From assembly GCF_000220525.1 (NCBI RefSeq), contig NZ_AFPK01000074.1, positions 1-64,000 of the forward strand: a DNA stretch of 64,000 bases, given 5' to 3'. A program made the position numbers and the translations under genes. The notes beneath the pieces were generated by a model, which was given only the letters and a program-made list of their open reading frames with translations, did no database searches and had not been told where the DNA came from. Origin of the DNA: Ochrovirga pacifica. Its GTDB lineage: Bacteria; Bacteroidota; Bacteroidia; Flavobacteriales; Flavobacteriaceae. This document shows positions 8,536 to 17,178 of this stretch, one piece after another (position 1 is the stretch's first letter; each line of letters starts with the position of its first letter).

Positions 8536-8889
8536 TTAAAATTTTAAACCAGCTTCTCTAGCTGCTTCAGCTAATGCTTTTACTCTACCATGGTATAAGT
8601 AACCATTTCTATCAAATGCAACAGTTTCAACTCCTGCTGTAGCAGCTTTTTCAGCAATTGCTTTACCTACCAAGGCAGCTACTTCAATTTTAGTTCCTTT
8701 TGCATCGATTCCTTTATCTCTTGATGATACAGAAGCTAATGTTACTCCTGCGTTGTCATCTACTAATTGAGCGTAAATTTCTTTATTACTTCTAAACACA
8801 GATAATCTTGGTCTAGCAGCTGTTCCTTCAGAAATCTTTCTAATTCTACGCTTAATTCTTTGTCTTCTTTCAAGCTTTGATAATGCCAT
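8536..8889 (-). CDS. rplR: 50S ribosomal protein L18
   Basis: L18 binds 5S rRNA together with L5 and L25. The 117 residues show the basic start [39 protein letters not shown] (two halves) and the C-terminal [26 protein letters not shown]. It follows rplF across an unusual 112-nt gap that holds an AT-rich direct-repeat tract. Confidence 0.98.
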   Translation of the reverse strand: MALSKLERRQRIKRRIRKISEGTAARPRLSVFRSNKEIYAQLVDDNAGVTLASVSSRDKGIDAKGTKIEVAALVGKAIAEKAATAGVETVAFDRNGYLYHGRVKALAEAAREAGLKF

Positions 8890-8895
8890 AATTTA

Positions 8896-8938
8896 TTAGA
8901 TTTTAGAATTTAGATTTTTAGATTTTAGATTTTAGAAC
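8896..8938. repeat. Short direct-repeat tract in the rplF-rplR gap
   Basis: The tract consists of about five imperfect tandem copies of a 7-9 nt word of the type (A)TTTTAGA. It lies 7 nt upstream of the rplR start on the coding (minus) strand side. The rest of the 112-nt gap shows nothing recognisable. Confidence 0.55.
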
Positions 8939-9001
8939 TTGTCTCAATACAATAATTGTTACTTGTTTCTAATTTCTTACATCTGTCATCTAATATCTTA
9001 A

Positions 9002-9547
9002 TTACGCAGATTTACCTGCTTTTCTTCTTAATTCTTCACCTACAAACTTAATTCCTTTTCCTTTGTACGGTTCAGGTTTACGGAAAGAACGAATCTTTGC
9101 AGCTACTTGACCTACCAATTGCTTATCGAAAGAAGTAAGTTTTACGATTGGGTTTTTCCCTTTTTCTGAAACTGTTTCTACTTTTACTTCTGGTGCAATA
9201 CTCAACACAATGTTGTGAGAGAAACCAATAGCTAAGTCTAAAACATTTCCTTGATTAGAAGCTCTATATCCTACACCGACCAACTCTAATTCTTTAGTCC
9301 ATCCTGTAGAAACTCCTTGTATCATATTGTTGATCAAAGCTCTATACAAACCATGTTTAGCTCTGTGTGCTTTGGATTCTGAAGGTCTATCCAAAACAAT
9401 AGATCCATCTTCTTCTTTTACAGAGATACCATCTGTAAGCTCTTGAGATAATTCTCCTAATTTTCCTTTTACTGTAACTGTGTCTCCGTTAATAGAAACG
9501 GTTACACCAGCTGGAATTGCGATTGGGCTTTTTCCTATTCTTGACAT
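9002..9547 (-). CDS. rplF: 50S ribosomal protein L6
   Basis: L6 sits at the base of the L7/L12 stalk near the factor-binding site. The 181 residues start MSRIGKSPIAIPAGVTVSI, contain the repeated alpha/beta domains and end with the family signature PEPYKGKGIKFVGEELRRKAGKSA (in two overlapping halves). It follows rpsH by 12 nt. Confidence 0.98.
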   Translation of the reverse strand: MSRIGKSPIAIPAGVTVSINGDTVTVKGKLGELSQELTDGISVKEEDGSIVLDRPSESKAHRAKHGLYRALINNMIQGVSTGWTKELELVGVGYRASNQGNVLDLAIGFSHNIVLSIAPEVKVETVSEKGKNPIVKLTSFDKQLVGQVAAKIRSFRKPEPYKGKGIKFVGEELRRKAGKSA

Positions 9548-9559
9548 ACCTTTCTAATT

Positions 9560-9958
9560 TTAATAAACGTGACAAATTACTTCTCCACCAACGTTTTCAC
9601 GTTTCGCTTGCTTAGACGTCATTACTCCTTTAGAAGTAGAAACGATAGCAATACCTAATCCGTTTAAAACTCTTGGCAAATCCTCAACACCTACGTACTG
9701 ACGTAAACCTGGAGTTGAGATTCTTTCAATCTTCTTGATTACTGATTCGTTTGTTTCAGGATTGTATTTTAAAGCGATTTTGATAGAACCTTGTACTTCG
9801 TTCTCTTCAAATTTATAGCTTAAAATATATCCTTGATCAAAAAGAATTTCTGTAATTGCTTTTTTGATTTTTGATGCAGGTACTTCAACTACTCTGTGTC
9901 CTGCTAAATAAGCGTTTCTTACTCTTGTTAAGAAATCTGCTATTGGATCTGTATACAT
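9560..9958 (-). CDS. rpsH: 30S ribosomal protein S8
   Basis: S8 binds the central domain of 16S rRNA and in E. coli is the spc-operon repressor. The 132 residues begin MYTDPIADFLTRVRNAYLAG and end GLGIAIVSTSKGVMTSKQAK plus the NVGGEVICHVY tail. It lies after a 136-nt gap that contains a large hairpin, which leaves room for regulation at this point. Confidence 0.98.
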   Translation of the reverse strand: MYTDPIADFLTRVRNAYLAGHRVVEVPASKIKKAITEILFDQGYILSYKFEENEVQGSIKIALKYNPETNESVIKKIERISTPGLRQYVGVEDLPRVLNGLGIAIVSTSKGVMTSKQAKRENVGGEVICHVY

Positions 9959-9990
9959 AATATTTGTATTGGTTTAGATTATCGCCGAGT

Positions 9991-10056
9991 TAGGTATTAG
10001 TGTTTAAATTTTAGTAATCAGATATATGCATGCTGATTACTAAAATCTAATACCTA
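9991..10056 (-). repeat. Large inverted repeat in the rpsN-rpsH gap
   Basis: An inner 13-bp perfect stem (10009-10021 with 10033-10045, loop 11 nt) is extended by a 9-bp perfect outer stem (9991-9999 with 10048-10056), separated by an asymmetric bulge. This makes 22 pairs in a 136-nt gap without a reading frame. No U-tract follows, and rpsH is needed, so it is more likely an inserted palindromic repeat or a processing/control element than a terminator. Confidence 0.6.
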
Positions 10057-10094
10057 CTTTCAGGTTAGCATCTAAAATTTAATTCTTAAAAATT

Positions 10095-10364
10095 TTACCA
10101 ACTTGCTTTTGTAACACCTGGAATTAATCCTTTGTTTGCCATTTCACGGAACGTTACACGAGAAATACCAAATTGTCTCATGTATCCTTTTGGTCTTCCT
10201 GTTAACTTACAACGATTGTGTTTACGGATTGGCGATGCATTTTTTGGTAATTTTTGCAACGCTTCGTAATCACCAGCTTCTTTTAAAGCTTTTCGTTTTT
10301 CAGCATATTTGGCAACTGTTTTAGCTCTTTTTCTTTCACGAGCTTTCATTGATTCTTTAGCCAT
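10095..10364 (-). CDS. rpsN: 30S ribosomal protein S14 (zinc-free type)
   Basis: S14 belongs to the 30S head. At 89 residues with only one cysteine it is the long, zinc-independent form ([42 protein letters not shown]..). It starts 2 nt after rplE and is followed by the 136-nt gap before rpsH. Confidence 0.98.
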   Translation of the reverse strand: MAKESMKARERKRAKTVAKYAEKRKALKEAGDYEALQKLPKNASPIRKHNRCKLTGRPKGYMRQFGISRVTFREMANKGLIPGVTKASW

Positions 10365-10366
10365 GA

Positions 10367-10918
10367 TTAGTTCTTTTTAAATGGTAAACCTAATTCTGTT
10401 AATAAAGACTTTGCTTCTTTATCGGTTGCTGCAGTAGTTACAAAAGTAATGTCCATACCTCCGATTTTTTTCACTTGGTCAATATTGATTTCAGGGAAAA
10501 TAATTTGTTCTGTTATACCTAAATTATAGTTTCCACGTCCATCGAATCCAGTAGCTTTGATACCATTAAAATCTCTTACACGAGGTAAAGATGCTGTAAT
10601 CAAACGGTCTAAAAATTCATACATTTTTATTCCACGTAAAGTTACTTTTGCACCAATAGGCATTCCTTTACGTAATTTAAAAGATGCAACGTCTTTTTTA
10701 GACAAAGTTGCTACTGCTTTTTGTCCTGAAATAGTAGTCAACTCTTCTACAGCGTATTCTACTAGTTTTTTATCTGCAATTGCTGCTCCAACTCCTTTAG
10801 AGATTACTATTTTCTCTAATTTAGGAACCTGCATTACATTGCTATATCCGTACTCCTCTGTTAAGGCTGCCTTAACTCTATCGTTGTACTCTTGCTTAAG
10901 TCTTGGAATATAACTCAT
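10367..10918 (-). CDS. rplE: 50S ribosomal protein L5
   Basis: L5 carries 5S rRNA into the large subunit and contacts P-site tRNA. The 183 residues show the N-terminal core ([14 protein letters not shown]) and the motif [28 protein letters not shown]. It lies 2 nt after rplX and 2 nt before rpsN, suggesting coupled translation. Confidence 0.98.
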   Translation of the reverse strand: MSYIPRLKQEYNDRVKAALTEEYGYSNVMQVPKLEKIVISKGVGAAIADKKLVEYAVEELTTISGQKAVATLSKKDVASFKLRKGMPIGAKVTLRGIKMYEFLDRLITASLPRVRDFNGIKATGFDGRGNYNLGITEQIIFPEINIDQVKKIGGMDITFVTTAATDKEAKSLLTELGLPFKKN

Positions 10919-10920
10919 GA

Positions 10921-11229
10921 TTAAATTGCTTTATCTGTTTTTTTAGAAAAACGCACTTTTTTCCCATCTTCAAATCTGTACCCTACTCTAGTAACTTCTC
11001 CGTTTTCTACAATAGCTAAATTTGATATTGGTAAAGCTGCTTCTTTCTCTATAATTCCACCTTGAGGGTTCTGAGCACTTGGCTTTGTGTGTTTCTTAAC
11101 TAAGTTTACACCTTCAACAATCGCTTTGTTATCCTTCGTTAAAATCTTAACGATTTTTCCCTCTTTTCCTTTTTGATCTCCAGCAATAACTCTTACTGTA
11201 TCTCCTGATTTTAATTTAAACTTTGCCAT
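10921..11229 (-). CDS. rplX: 50S ribosomal protein L24
   Basis: L24 is an assembly initiator of the large subunit. The 102 residues contain the KOW motif ([23 protein letters not shown]) followed by the family segment [20 protein letters not shown]. It is 14 nt after rplN. Confidence 0.98.
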   Translation of the reverse strand: MAKFKLKSGDTVRVIAGDQKGKEGKIVKILTKDNKAIVEGVNLVKKHTKPSAQNPQGGIIEKEAALPISNLAIVENGEVTRVGYRFEDGKKVRFSKKTDKAI

Positions 11230-11243
11230 TTGAATTTCAAATT

Positions 11244-11612
11244 TTAAAGCACCTCAGGTGCTAATGATACAATTTTCATGAATTGCTTATCACGAAGTTC
11301 TCTTGCAACAGGTCCAAAAACACGAGTTCCTGACATTTCTCCTGCAGCGTTTAACAATACACATGCATTGTCATCAAAACGAATGTATGATCCGTCTTTT
11401 CTTCTTACCTCTTTAGAAGTACGAACTACTACTGCTTTAAAAACTTGACCTTTCTTAGCGTTACCATTAGGAGTAGAAGATTTTACACTTACTACGATTT
11501 TATCACCTAAAGATGCATAACGCTTTCCTGTACCTCCTAAAACACGGATCACTAAAACTTCTTTAGCTCCAGTGTTGTCTGCTACGTTTAATCTTGATTC
11601 TGTTTGTAACAT
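11244..11612 (-). CDS. rplN: 50S ribosomal protein L14
   Basis: L14 lies at the subunit interface. The 122 residues begin [20 protein letters not shown] and end [24 protein letters not shown], the canonical length and ends. Only 1 nt separates it from rpsQ. Confidence 0.98.
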   Translation of the reverse strand: MLQTESRLNVADNTGAKEVLVIRVLGGTGKRYASLGDKIVVSVKSSTPNGNAKKGQVFKAVVVRTSKEVRRKDGSYIRFDDNACVLLNAAGEMSGTRVFGPVARELRDKQFMKIVSLAPEVL

Positions 11613-11613
11613 A

Positions 11614-11871
11614 TTATTTCGCTCTTTCTAGGATTTCTACTAATCTCCAACGCTTAGATTTACTTAAAGGTCGTGTTTCCATGATTCTTACAGTATCTCC
11701 AATGTTGCAGTCGTTTGTTTCATCGTGTGCAACGTACTTCTTAGTGTTCAATACGAACTTTCCGTACATTGGGTGTTTTACCTTCTTAACTTCAGATACA
11801 ACAATAGACTTGTCCATTTTATTGCTAGATACAACACCAATTCTTTCTTTTCTAAGATTTCTATTTTCCAT
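11614..11871 (-). CDS. rpsQ: 30S ribosomal protein S17
   Basis: S17 is an OB-fold primary binder of 16S rRNA. The 85 residues start [20 protein letters not shown] and contain the family signature [23 protein letters not shown]. It is 14 nt after rpmC. Confidence 0.98.
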   Translation of the reverse strand: MENRNLRKERIGVVSSNKMDKSIVVSEVKKVKHPMYGKFVLNTKKYVAHDETNDCNIGDTVRIMETRPLSKSKRWRLVEILERAK

Positions 11872-11885
11872 CTTGTAAAATTCTA

Positions 11886-12071
11886 TTATTGTCTGTTATT
11901 TAACTCAGTTGCTACTCTTGCCACAGTTCTTCTAAGCGTTCTTAACTCTAATGGATTCTCTAATGGAGAGATAGCATGAGCCATTTTAAGATCTGAATAG
12001 TTCTTTTTAAGAGTTGCTAATTTTTCTTGTAAATCAGCTACTGATAATTGTTTAATTTCTGCTTGTTTCAT
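11886..12071 (-). CDS. rpmC: 50S ribosomal protein L29
   Basis: L29 lies near the peptide exit tunnel and helps dock SRP and trigger factor. The 61 residues form the expected two-helix hairpin ([45 protein letters not shown]). It lies between rplP and rpsQ at 14-nt spacings. Confidence 0.97.
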   Translation of the reverse strand: MKQAEIKQLSVADLQEKLATLKKNYSDLKMAHAISPLENPLELRTLRRTVARVATELNNRQ

Positions 12072-12085
12072 TACTCTTTTAGATA

Positions 12086-12514
12086 TTAAGCGTTATCATA
12101 ATCTCTCGCAACAATGAACTTAGTTTTCACTGGCATTTTTTGAGCTGCTAAACGTAATGCTTCTTTAGCAACAGCAAAAGGAACACCTCCGATTTCAAAC
12201 AATATTCTACCAGGCTTTACTACAGCTACGAAATATTCTGGGGCACCTTTACCTTTACCCATACGTACTTCTAAAGGCTTTTTAGTAATAGGCTTGTCTG
12301 GAAATATTTTAATCCATAACTGACCTTCCCTTTTCATATAACGAGTTGCTGCAATACGCGCTGCTTCTATTTGTCTTGAAGTAATTAAAGCTTGCTCCAA
12401 TGATTTGATACCAAACATCCCGTAGGCTAATTGGTTTCCTCTCATGGCATTCCCCTTTAAATTACCTTTACCTTTCTGTACCTTACGATACTTTACTCTT
12501 TTAGGCTGTAACAT
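12086..12514 (-). CDS. rplP: 50S ribosomal protein L16
   Basis: L16 shapes the A-site of the large subunit. The 142 residues start [21 protein letters not shown] and hold the family signatures [23 protein letters not shown] and [23 protein letters not shown]. It is 26 nt after rpsC. Confidence 0.98.
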   Translation of the reverse strand: MLQPKRVKYRKVQKGKGNLKGNAMRGNQLAYGMFGIKSLEQALITSRQIEAARIAATRYMKREGQLWIKIFPDKPITKKPLEVRMGKGKGAPEYFVAVVKPGRILFEIGGVPFAVAKEALRLAAQKMPVKTKFIVARDYDNA

Positions 12515-12540
12515 TTCTAAATTCTAATTTTTGTGAAAAA

Positions 12541-13260
12541 TTATTTTCTTTTACGAGGTCCTCTTTTAGCACCAGTGTTACCACCTTTACCTCCAGATTT
12601 TTTAGCCATTCCTACTAAAGGAGACAACTCACGTTTTCCGTATACCTCGCCTTTCATAATCCATACTTTAACTCCCAGTCTCCCGTAAGTAGTATGAGCT
12701 TCAACCAAAGCATAATCAATATCAGCTCTAAAAGTAGATAAAGGAATTCTACCTTCTTTGTAGTGCTCTGAACGTGCCATTTCAGCACCATTTAAACGTC
12801 CAGAAATCTGAATCTTGATTCCTTCTGCGTTCATACGCATAGTTCCCGCAATAGCCATTTTGATTGCTCTTCTGTAAGAGATTCTGTTCTCAATTTGACG
12901 AGCAATACTTGCAGCAACCAACTGAGCATCTAACTCAGGACGCTTAATTTCAAAAATATTGATCTGTACCTCGTTTCCAGTTAACTTCTTAAGCTCTTCT
13001 TTTAACTTGTCTACCTCTTGTCCGCCTTTTCCGATAATAATACCAGGTCTAGCAGTAGTGATAGTAACGGTTACAAGTTTCAAAGTACGCTCTATAATAA
13101 TTCTAGAAACACTAGCTTTGTATAATCTTGCGTTAAGGTACTTTCTTATCTTATCGTCTTCAGCAATTTTATCTCCGTAGTCATTACCTCCGTACCAGTT
13201 TGAGTCCCATCCTCTGATGATTCCTAAACGATTTCCTATTGGATTAGTCTTTTGTCCCAT
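12541..13260 (-). CDS. rpsC: 30S ribosomal protein S3
   Basis: S3 forms part of the mRNA entry channel and its helicase. The 239 residues contain the type II KH domain ([22 protein letters not shown] near residues 68-90) and the C-terminal domain ([33 protein letters not shown]). A Gly/Lys/Arg-rich tail ends the protein. It is 12 nt after rplV. Confidence 0.98.
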   Translation of the reverse strand: MGQKTNPIGNRLGIIRGWDSNWYGGNDYGDKIAEDDKIRKYLNARLYKASVSRIIIERTLKLVTVTITTARPGIIIGKGGQEVDKLKEELKKLTGNEVQINIFEIKRPELDAQLVAASIARQIENRISYRRAIKMAIAGTMRMNAEGIKIQISGRLNGAEMARSEHYKEGRIPLSTFRADIDYALVEAHTTYGRLGVKVWIMKGEVYGKRELSPLVGMAKKSGGKGGNTGAKRGPRKRK

Positions 13261-13272
13261 TTCTACTTATGA

Positions 13273-13683
13273 TTATTTGCTTTCTTCAACGTTTTTACTT
13301 CCCAACACAATTGTTACGTGATTAGAACGCTTACGAATTCTATGTGCACGACCTTGTGGTGCTGGTCTTAATCTCTTTAACATTGCTGCAGAATCTACAG
13401 TAATTGTCTTTACATATAAATTAGCTTCTTCAATGCTAGCATCTTCATTTTTTTGTTGCCAGTTTGCAATTGCAGATAACAACAATTTCTCAACGTTTAC
13501 AGATGCTTCTTTAGAGCTAAACTTCAAGATTTGTAAAGCTTTTTCAACCTCTACTCCTCTTACTAAATCTGCCACCAATCTCATTTTTCTTGGTGATGTA
13601 GGACAACCAGTCAATTTAGCGAAAGCAACACCTTTCTTAGCTTCCTTGATCTGTTTTGCCATATTGTGTTTACGAACTCCCAT
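13273..13683 (-). CDS. rplV: 50S ribosomal protein L22
   Basis: L22 lines the peptide exit tunnel, and its beta-hairpin tip is a known site of macrolide-resistance mutations. The 136 residues include the core [26 protein letters not shown] and the hairpin with [26 protein letters not shown]. No deletion is visible in the hairpin. It is 6 nt after rpsS. Confidence 0.98.
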   Translation of the reverse strand: MGVRKHNMAKQIKEAKKGVAFAKLTGCPTSPRKMRLVADLVRGVEVEKALQILKFSSKEASVNVEKLLLSAIANWQQKNEDASIEEANLYVKTITVDSAAMLKRLRPAPQGRAHRIRKRSNHVTIVLGSKNVEESK

Positions 13684-13689
13684 ATCCTA

Positions 13690-13971
13690 CTATTTTTTTC
13701 CTTTATTTTTCTTGTCTGCACCATGTCCTCTAAAGGTACGTGTTGGCGAAAACTCTCCTAATTTATGACCTACCATGTTTTCTGTAACATATACCGGTAC
13801 AAATGTTCTTCCGTTGTGAACTCCTATTGTTTGCCCAACGAAATCTGGAGTAATCATCGAAGCTCTTGACCATGTTTTGATCACATTTTTACTTCCTGAC
13901 TCTGCATTTGCAATTACTCTCTTCTCAAGTTTATGAAAAATGTAAGGTCCTTTTTTTAATGAACGTGCCAT
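13690..13971 (-). CDS. rpsS: 30S ribosomal protein S19
   Basis: S19 belongs to the head of the 30S subunit and pairs with S13. The 93 residues begin [19 protein letters not shown] and hold the signature [26 protein letters not shown]. It lies 6 nt after rplB. Confidence 0.98.
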   Translation of the reverse strand: MARSLKKGPYIFHKLEKRVIANAESGSKNVIKTWSRASMITPDFVGQTIGVHNGRTFVPVYVTENMVGHKLGEFSPTRTFRGHGADKKNKGKK

Positions 13972-13977
13972 GTCTTC

Positions 13978-14805
13978 TTATTTTTTTCTACGTTCTAAAA
14001 TATACTTATTACTCGCTTTTGTCTTAGATCTTGTCTTGTATCCTTTTGCTGGAATACCATTTCTAGATCTTGGATGACCTCCTGAAGAACGTCCTTCTCC
14101 ACCTCCCATTGGGTGATCAACTGGGTTCATTCTTACAGCGTTAGTTCTTGGTCTTCTACCTAACCATCTAGATCTACCTGCTTTACCAGAAACTAGTAAT
14201 TGGTGATCTGAGTTTGAAACAACCCCGATAGTTGCGATACAAGTCAACAAGATCAATCTTGTTTCACCCGACGGTAACTTTACAGTAGCATACTTTCCTT
14301 CTTTTGCCATTAACTGTGCAAAAGATCCTGCAGAACGAGCCATTACAGCTCCTTGACCTGGTCTTAACTCAATACAACAAATAGTTGTACCTAAAGGAAT
14401 GTTTGCCAAAGGCATTGCATTACCTACATCCGGAGTAACTCCCTCTTGCCCGCTTACGATAGTTTGTCCTACCTGTAATCCTGCCTGAGCAATAACGTAT
14501 CTTTTTTCTCCATCAGTATACTCTACTAATGCAATAAATGCAGTACGGTTTGGATCGTACTCAATTGTTTTCACAGTAGCTTCAACACCAAACTTATCTC
14601 TATTAAAATCGATAAGACGGTATCTTTTCTTATGACCACCACCTACGTAGCGCATTGTCATTCTACCACTGTTGTTTCGACCTCCAGATCTTTTTTTCGG
14701 TGCCAATAATGACTTTTCCGGCTTATCAGTAGTAATAGCGTCGAACCCATTTACTACTCTAAAACGCTGACCTGGTGTGATTGGTTTTAATTTTCTAACT
14801 GACAT
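13978..14805 (-). CDS. rplB: 50S ribosomal protein L2
   Basis: L2 is needed for subunit joining and peptidyl-transferase activity. The 275 residues show the N-terminal RNA-binding OB domain and the C-terminal signature [20 protein letters not shown] with the conserved His of the DHPxGGGEG loop. It follows rplW by 26 nt. Confidence 0.98.
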   Translation of the reverse strand: MSVRKLKPITPGQRFRVVNGFDAITTDKPEKSLLAPKKRSGGRNNSGRMTMRYVGGGHKKRYRLIDFNRDKFGVEATVKTIEYDPNRTAFIALVEYTDGEKRYVIAQAGLQVGQTIVSGQEGVTPDVGNAMPLANIPLGTTICCIELRPGQGAVMARSAGSFAQLMAKEGKYATVKLPSGETRLILLTCIATIGVVSNSDHQLLVSGKAGRSRWLGRRPRTNAVRMNPVDHPMGGGEGRSSGGHPRSRNGIPAKGYKTRSKTKASNKYILERRKK

Positions 14806-14831
14806 GTTAAAACTTAAAATTATTTAATTAA

Positions 14832-15122
14832 TTAAATATTGCTGTAAAAGTCAATATTCTCTCCTTCAGCTACCTCTACGATAGCTTTTTTATATGCAGA
14901 TATCTTAGATTCAACTACACCTTTTTTAGTGTATTTTGTTGAACGCTTTACTGGATATATCATTGTTCTTACCTTCTCTACTGAAACTCCGTAAGCTGCT
15001 TCAACAGCCTCTTTAATCTCAATTTTATTGGCTCTCTTATCCACAACAAATGTATAACGGTTTAACAACTCGCTATCTTTGGTTGCTTTCTCTGTAATAA
15101 TAGGTTTTACTAAAATACTCAT
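14832..15122 (-). CDS. rplW: 50S ribosomal protein L23
   Basis: L23 sits at the tunnel exit and is the docking site for trigger factor and SRP. The 96 residues begin MSILVKPIITEKATKDSEL and contain the core YTFVVDKRANKIEIKEAVEAAYGVSVEKVRTM. It follows rplD by 11 nt. Confidence 0.98.
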   Translation of the reverse strand: MSILVKPIITEKATKDSELLNRYTFVVDKRANKIEIKEAVEAAYGVSVEKVRTMIYPVKRSTKYTKKGVVESKISAYKKAIVEVAEGENIDFYSNI

Positions 15123-15133
15123 AACTGACCTCC

Positions 15134-15763
15134 CTATTTACTTAAATTAGATTCAATACCTGCAATTGCTCCTTCTAACAAAACAACTTTGTTTGCGTTT
15201 AATACTTTATAAGTATTTAACTCATCAGAAGTTACAACCTCAGAACCTTTTAAATTTCTTGATGACAAGTACACGTTGTTATTAGCTTCTCCTAACACAA
15301 AAAGTGTTTTTTGGTTATCCAACTCTAAAGCTTTTAATACGTTTACGAATTCTTTCGTTTTTGGAGCTTCAAAATTAAAGTCTTCAACTACGATAATGTT
15401 AGCATCTTTTGCTTGCAAACTAAAGGCAGACTTTCTAGCCAAACGCTTTAAGTTTTTATTCAATTTAAAAGAGTAATCTCTGTTTCTAGGTCCAAAAATC
15501 CTACCTCCTCCTCTAAATACAGGAGACTTGATAGATCCTGCACGTGCAGTACCTGTACCTTTTTGCTTTTTAATTTTTCTTGTAGAACCAGCTATCTCAC
15601 CTCTTTCTTTTGCTTTGTGAGTTCCTTGTCTTTTATTTGCCAAGTGTTGCTTTACATCTAAGTAAATTGCATGATCATTTGGCTCTATAGCAAACACAGC
15701 ATCAGATAACTCTACCTCACGCCCTGTGTTTTTTCCTGTATAATCTAAAACTGCTACTTTCAT
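15134..15763 (-). CDS. rplD: 50S ribosomal protein L4
   Basis: L4 reaches into the exit tunnel and in E. coli represses the S10 operon. The 209 residues contain the tunnel loop ([33 protein letters not shown]) and the globular domain. Its ATG shares one base with the rplC stop (TAATG), so the two are translationally coupled. Confidence 0.98.
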   Translation of the reverse strand: MKVAVLDYTGKNTGREVELSDAVFAIEPNDHAIYLDVKQHLANKRQGTHKAKERGEIAGSTRKIKKQKGTGTARAGSIKSPVFRGGGRIFGPRNRDYSFKLNKNLKRLARKSAFSLQAKDANIIVVEDFNFEAPKTKEFVNVLKALELDNQKTLFVLGEANNNVYLSSRNLKGSEVVTSDELNTYKVLNANKVVLLEGAIAGIESNLSK

Positions 15764-16380
15764 TATTTCTCGATAGTTAAGTAAGAGTTCTTAGCTCCAG
15801 GAACACATCCTTTTACTACGATTAAGTTCTTGTCTGCAACAACTTTTAAAACTCTTAAGTTTTCAACTTTTACTCTGTCTCCACCCATTCTTCCTGCCAT
15901 ACGCATTCCTTTGAATACACGTGCAGGGTAAGATGCAGCACCAATAGAACCAGGAGCTCTTAAACGGTTGTGTTGACCATGTGTTTGCTGACCAACTCCT
16001 CCAAACCCATGACGTTTTACCACACCTTGGAAACCTTTACCTTTAGAGATCCCTGTAATATCTACAAACTCTCCCTCTACAAACAAGTCAACACCTACAG
16101 TGTCTCCTAAATTTAACTCCTCATCAAAACCTTTAAACTCAACAACTTTCTTCTTAGAAGCAGTACCTGCTTTTGCAAAGTGACCTTGCAATGCTTTGGT
16201 AGTGTTCTTATCAGACTTGTCATCGAAACCTAATTGGATAGCTTCATAACCATCTACCTCTTCGGTTCTGACTTGGGTAACTACACATGGACCAGCTTGA
16301 ATCACAGTACAAGGAATATTCTTCCCGTTCTCGTCAAAAATGCTAGTCATTCCGATTTTTTTTCCTATTAACCCAGACAT
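15763..16380 (-). CDS. rplC: 50S ribosomal protein L3
   Basis: L3 is an early assembly protein near the peptidyl-transferase centre. The 205 residues include [20 protein letters not shown] and the signature [24 protein letters not shown]; the conserved Gln of [16 protein letters not shown], a methylation site in E. coli, is present. It is the first gene after a terminator and a 475-nt non-coding stretch, so it likely starts its own transcript. Confidence 0.98.
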   Translation of the reverse strand: MSGLIGKKIGMTSIFDENGKNIPCTVIQAGPCVVTQVRTEEVDGYEAIQLGFDDKSDKNTTKALQGHFAKAGTASKKKVVEFKGFDEELNLGDTVGVDLFVEGEFVDITGISKGKGFQGVVKRHGFGGVGQQTHGQHNRLRAPGSIGAASYPARVFKGMRMAGRMGGDRVKVENLRVLKVVADKNLIVVKGCVPGAKNSYLTIEK

Positions 16381-16545
16381 TATTTAAAATTAATTATTAA
16401 TTGATTTATTTTCCTTTTAACGACTTAACACCTTGGTTTTTAGCCAAAAAAATGAGCGAAAAACACAGATTATTCATAGATAAATCTACATTCTCGCAAC
16501 ACCCTTCTATCCTAACATCACAAAATATCCCCCGAAAAAGGACTG
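16381..16545 (-). promoter_or_regulatory. Long 5' leader of the rplC (S10) operon
   Basis: If transcription starts a few bases after the -7 box at 16546-16553, the rplC mRNA carries about 160 nt before the start codon. The stretch has no plausible reading frame and includes small inverted repeats (a TAGAT/ATCTA hairpin at about 16476-16488 and a TTGG/CCAA hairpin at about 16434-16448). A long leader is where L4 acts in E. coli, but no specific fold could be established here. The 16577-16779 part of the gap shows nothing recognisable. Confidence 0.4.
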
Positions 16546-16576
16546 CAAAGATAAGGTTTTTTATTTAACTCACTAA
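16546..16576 (-). promoter_or_regulatory. Probable promoter of the rplC operon
   Basis: On the minus strand TATCTTTG at 16553-16546 is a perfect TAnnTTTG -7 box. A weak -33 (TTAG, 16576-16573) lies 19 nt further upstream. It stands between the rpsJ terminator and rplC, where a promoter is needed. Confidence 0.5.
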
Positions 16577-16779
16577 TTTTCAGCACAAAACTTTTAACTT
16601 TTTTTATCAATTCGTATTGTTTGTAATTATGATTTTATTCCTGTAAACTTTAAGCTTTTGTGAATTCTTTTTTTGTTTTTTAAAAATTCATCATTTTCCA
16701 CCCTAGATAGCTCCTTTTGAAACACTTTAAGAATTTAGTAGCATTGTAAAATAACACCTATTTTTTATTTATCTTACTA

Positions 16780-16815
16780 AATAAAAAACCCTATCAGCTA
16801 AAACTGATAGGGTTT
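16780..16815 (-). terminator. Intrinsic terminator after rpsJ
   Basis: A perfect 12-bp stem (16786-16797 with 16804-16815, 6-nt loop, GC core CCCTATCAG) lies 41 nt after the rpsJ stop. On the minus strand it is followed by T6 and an AT-rich stretch, a textbook intrinsic terminator. It separates rpsL-rpsG-fusA-rpsJ from rplC onward. Confidence 0.88.
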
Positions 16816-16855
16816 CTATTTTCTAATGTGTTGCTAAAACTAGTTCAGCAATTTA

Positions 16856-17161
16856 TCACACCTTAATTTCTACTTCAACTCCAGAAGGTAATTCTAACTT
16901 CATCAAAGCATCAATAGTCTTAGAAGAAGAACTATAGATATCTAATAATCTTTTATACGAAGATAATTGGAATTGCTCTCTAGATTTCTTGTTTACGTGT
17001 GGAGAACGTAATACAGTAAAAATCTTTTTGTTGGTTGGCAAAGGAATAGGACCGTTAACTACAGCTCCTGTTGACTTTACCGTCTTAACGATCTTCTCAG
17101 CTGATTTATCAACCAAGTTGTAGTCGTAAGACTTTAATTTTATTCTGATTTTTTGACTCAT
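16856..17161 (-). CDS. rpsJ: 30S ribosomal protein S10
   Basis: S10 is a 30S head protein that also acts as NusE in antitermination. The 101 residues begin [20 protein letters not shown] and hold the signature [30 protein letters not shown]. It is the last gene of the str transcription unit here, 17 nt after fusA, and not the first gene of the S10 operon as in E. coli. Confidence 0.98.
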   Translation of the reverse strand: MSQKIRIKLKSYDYNLVDKSAEKIVKTVKSTGAVVNGPIPLPTNKKIFTVLRSPHVNKKSREQFQLSSYKRLLDIYSSSSKTIDALMKLELPSGVEVEIKV

Positions 17162-17178
17162 TTTCTAAATGTTTTAAA

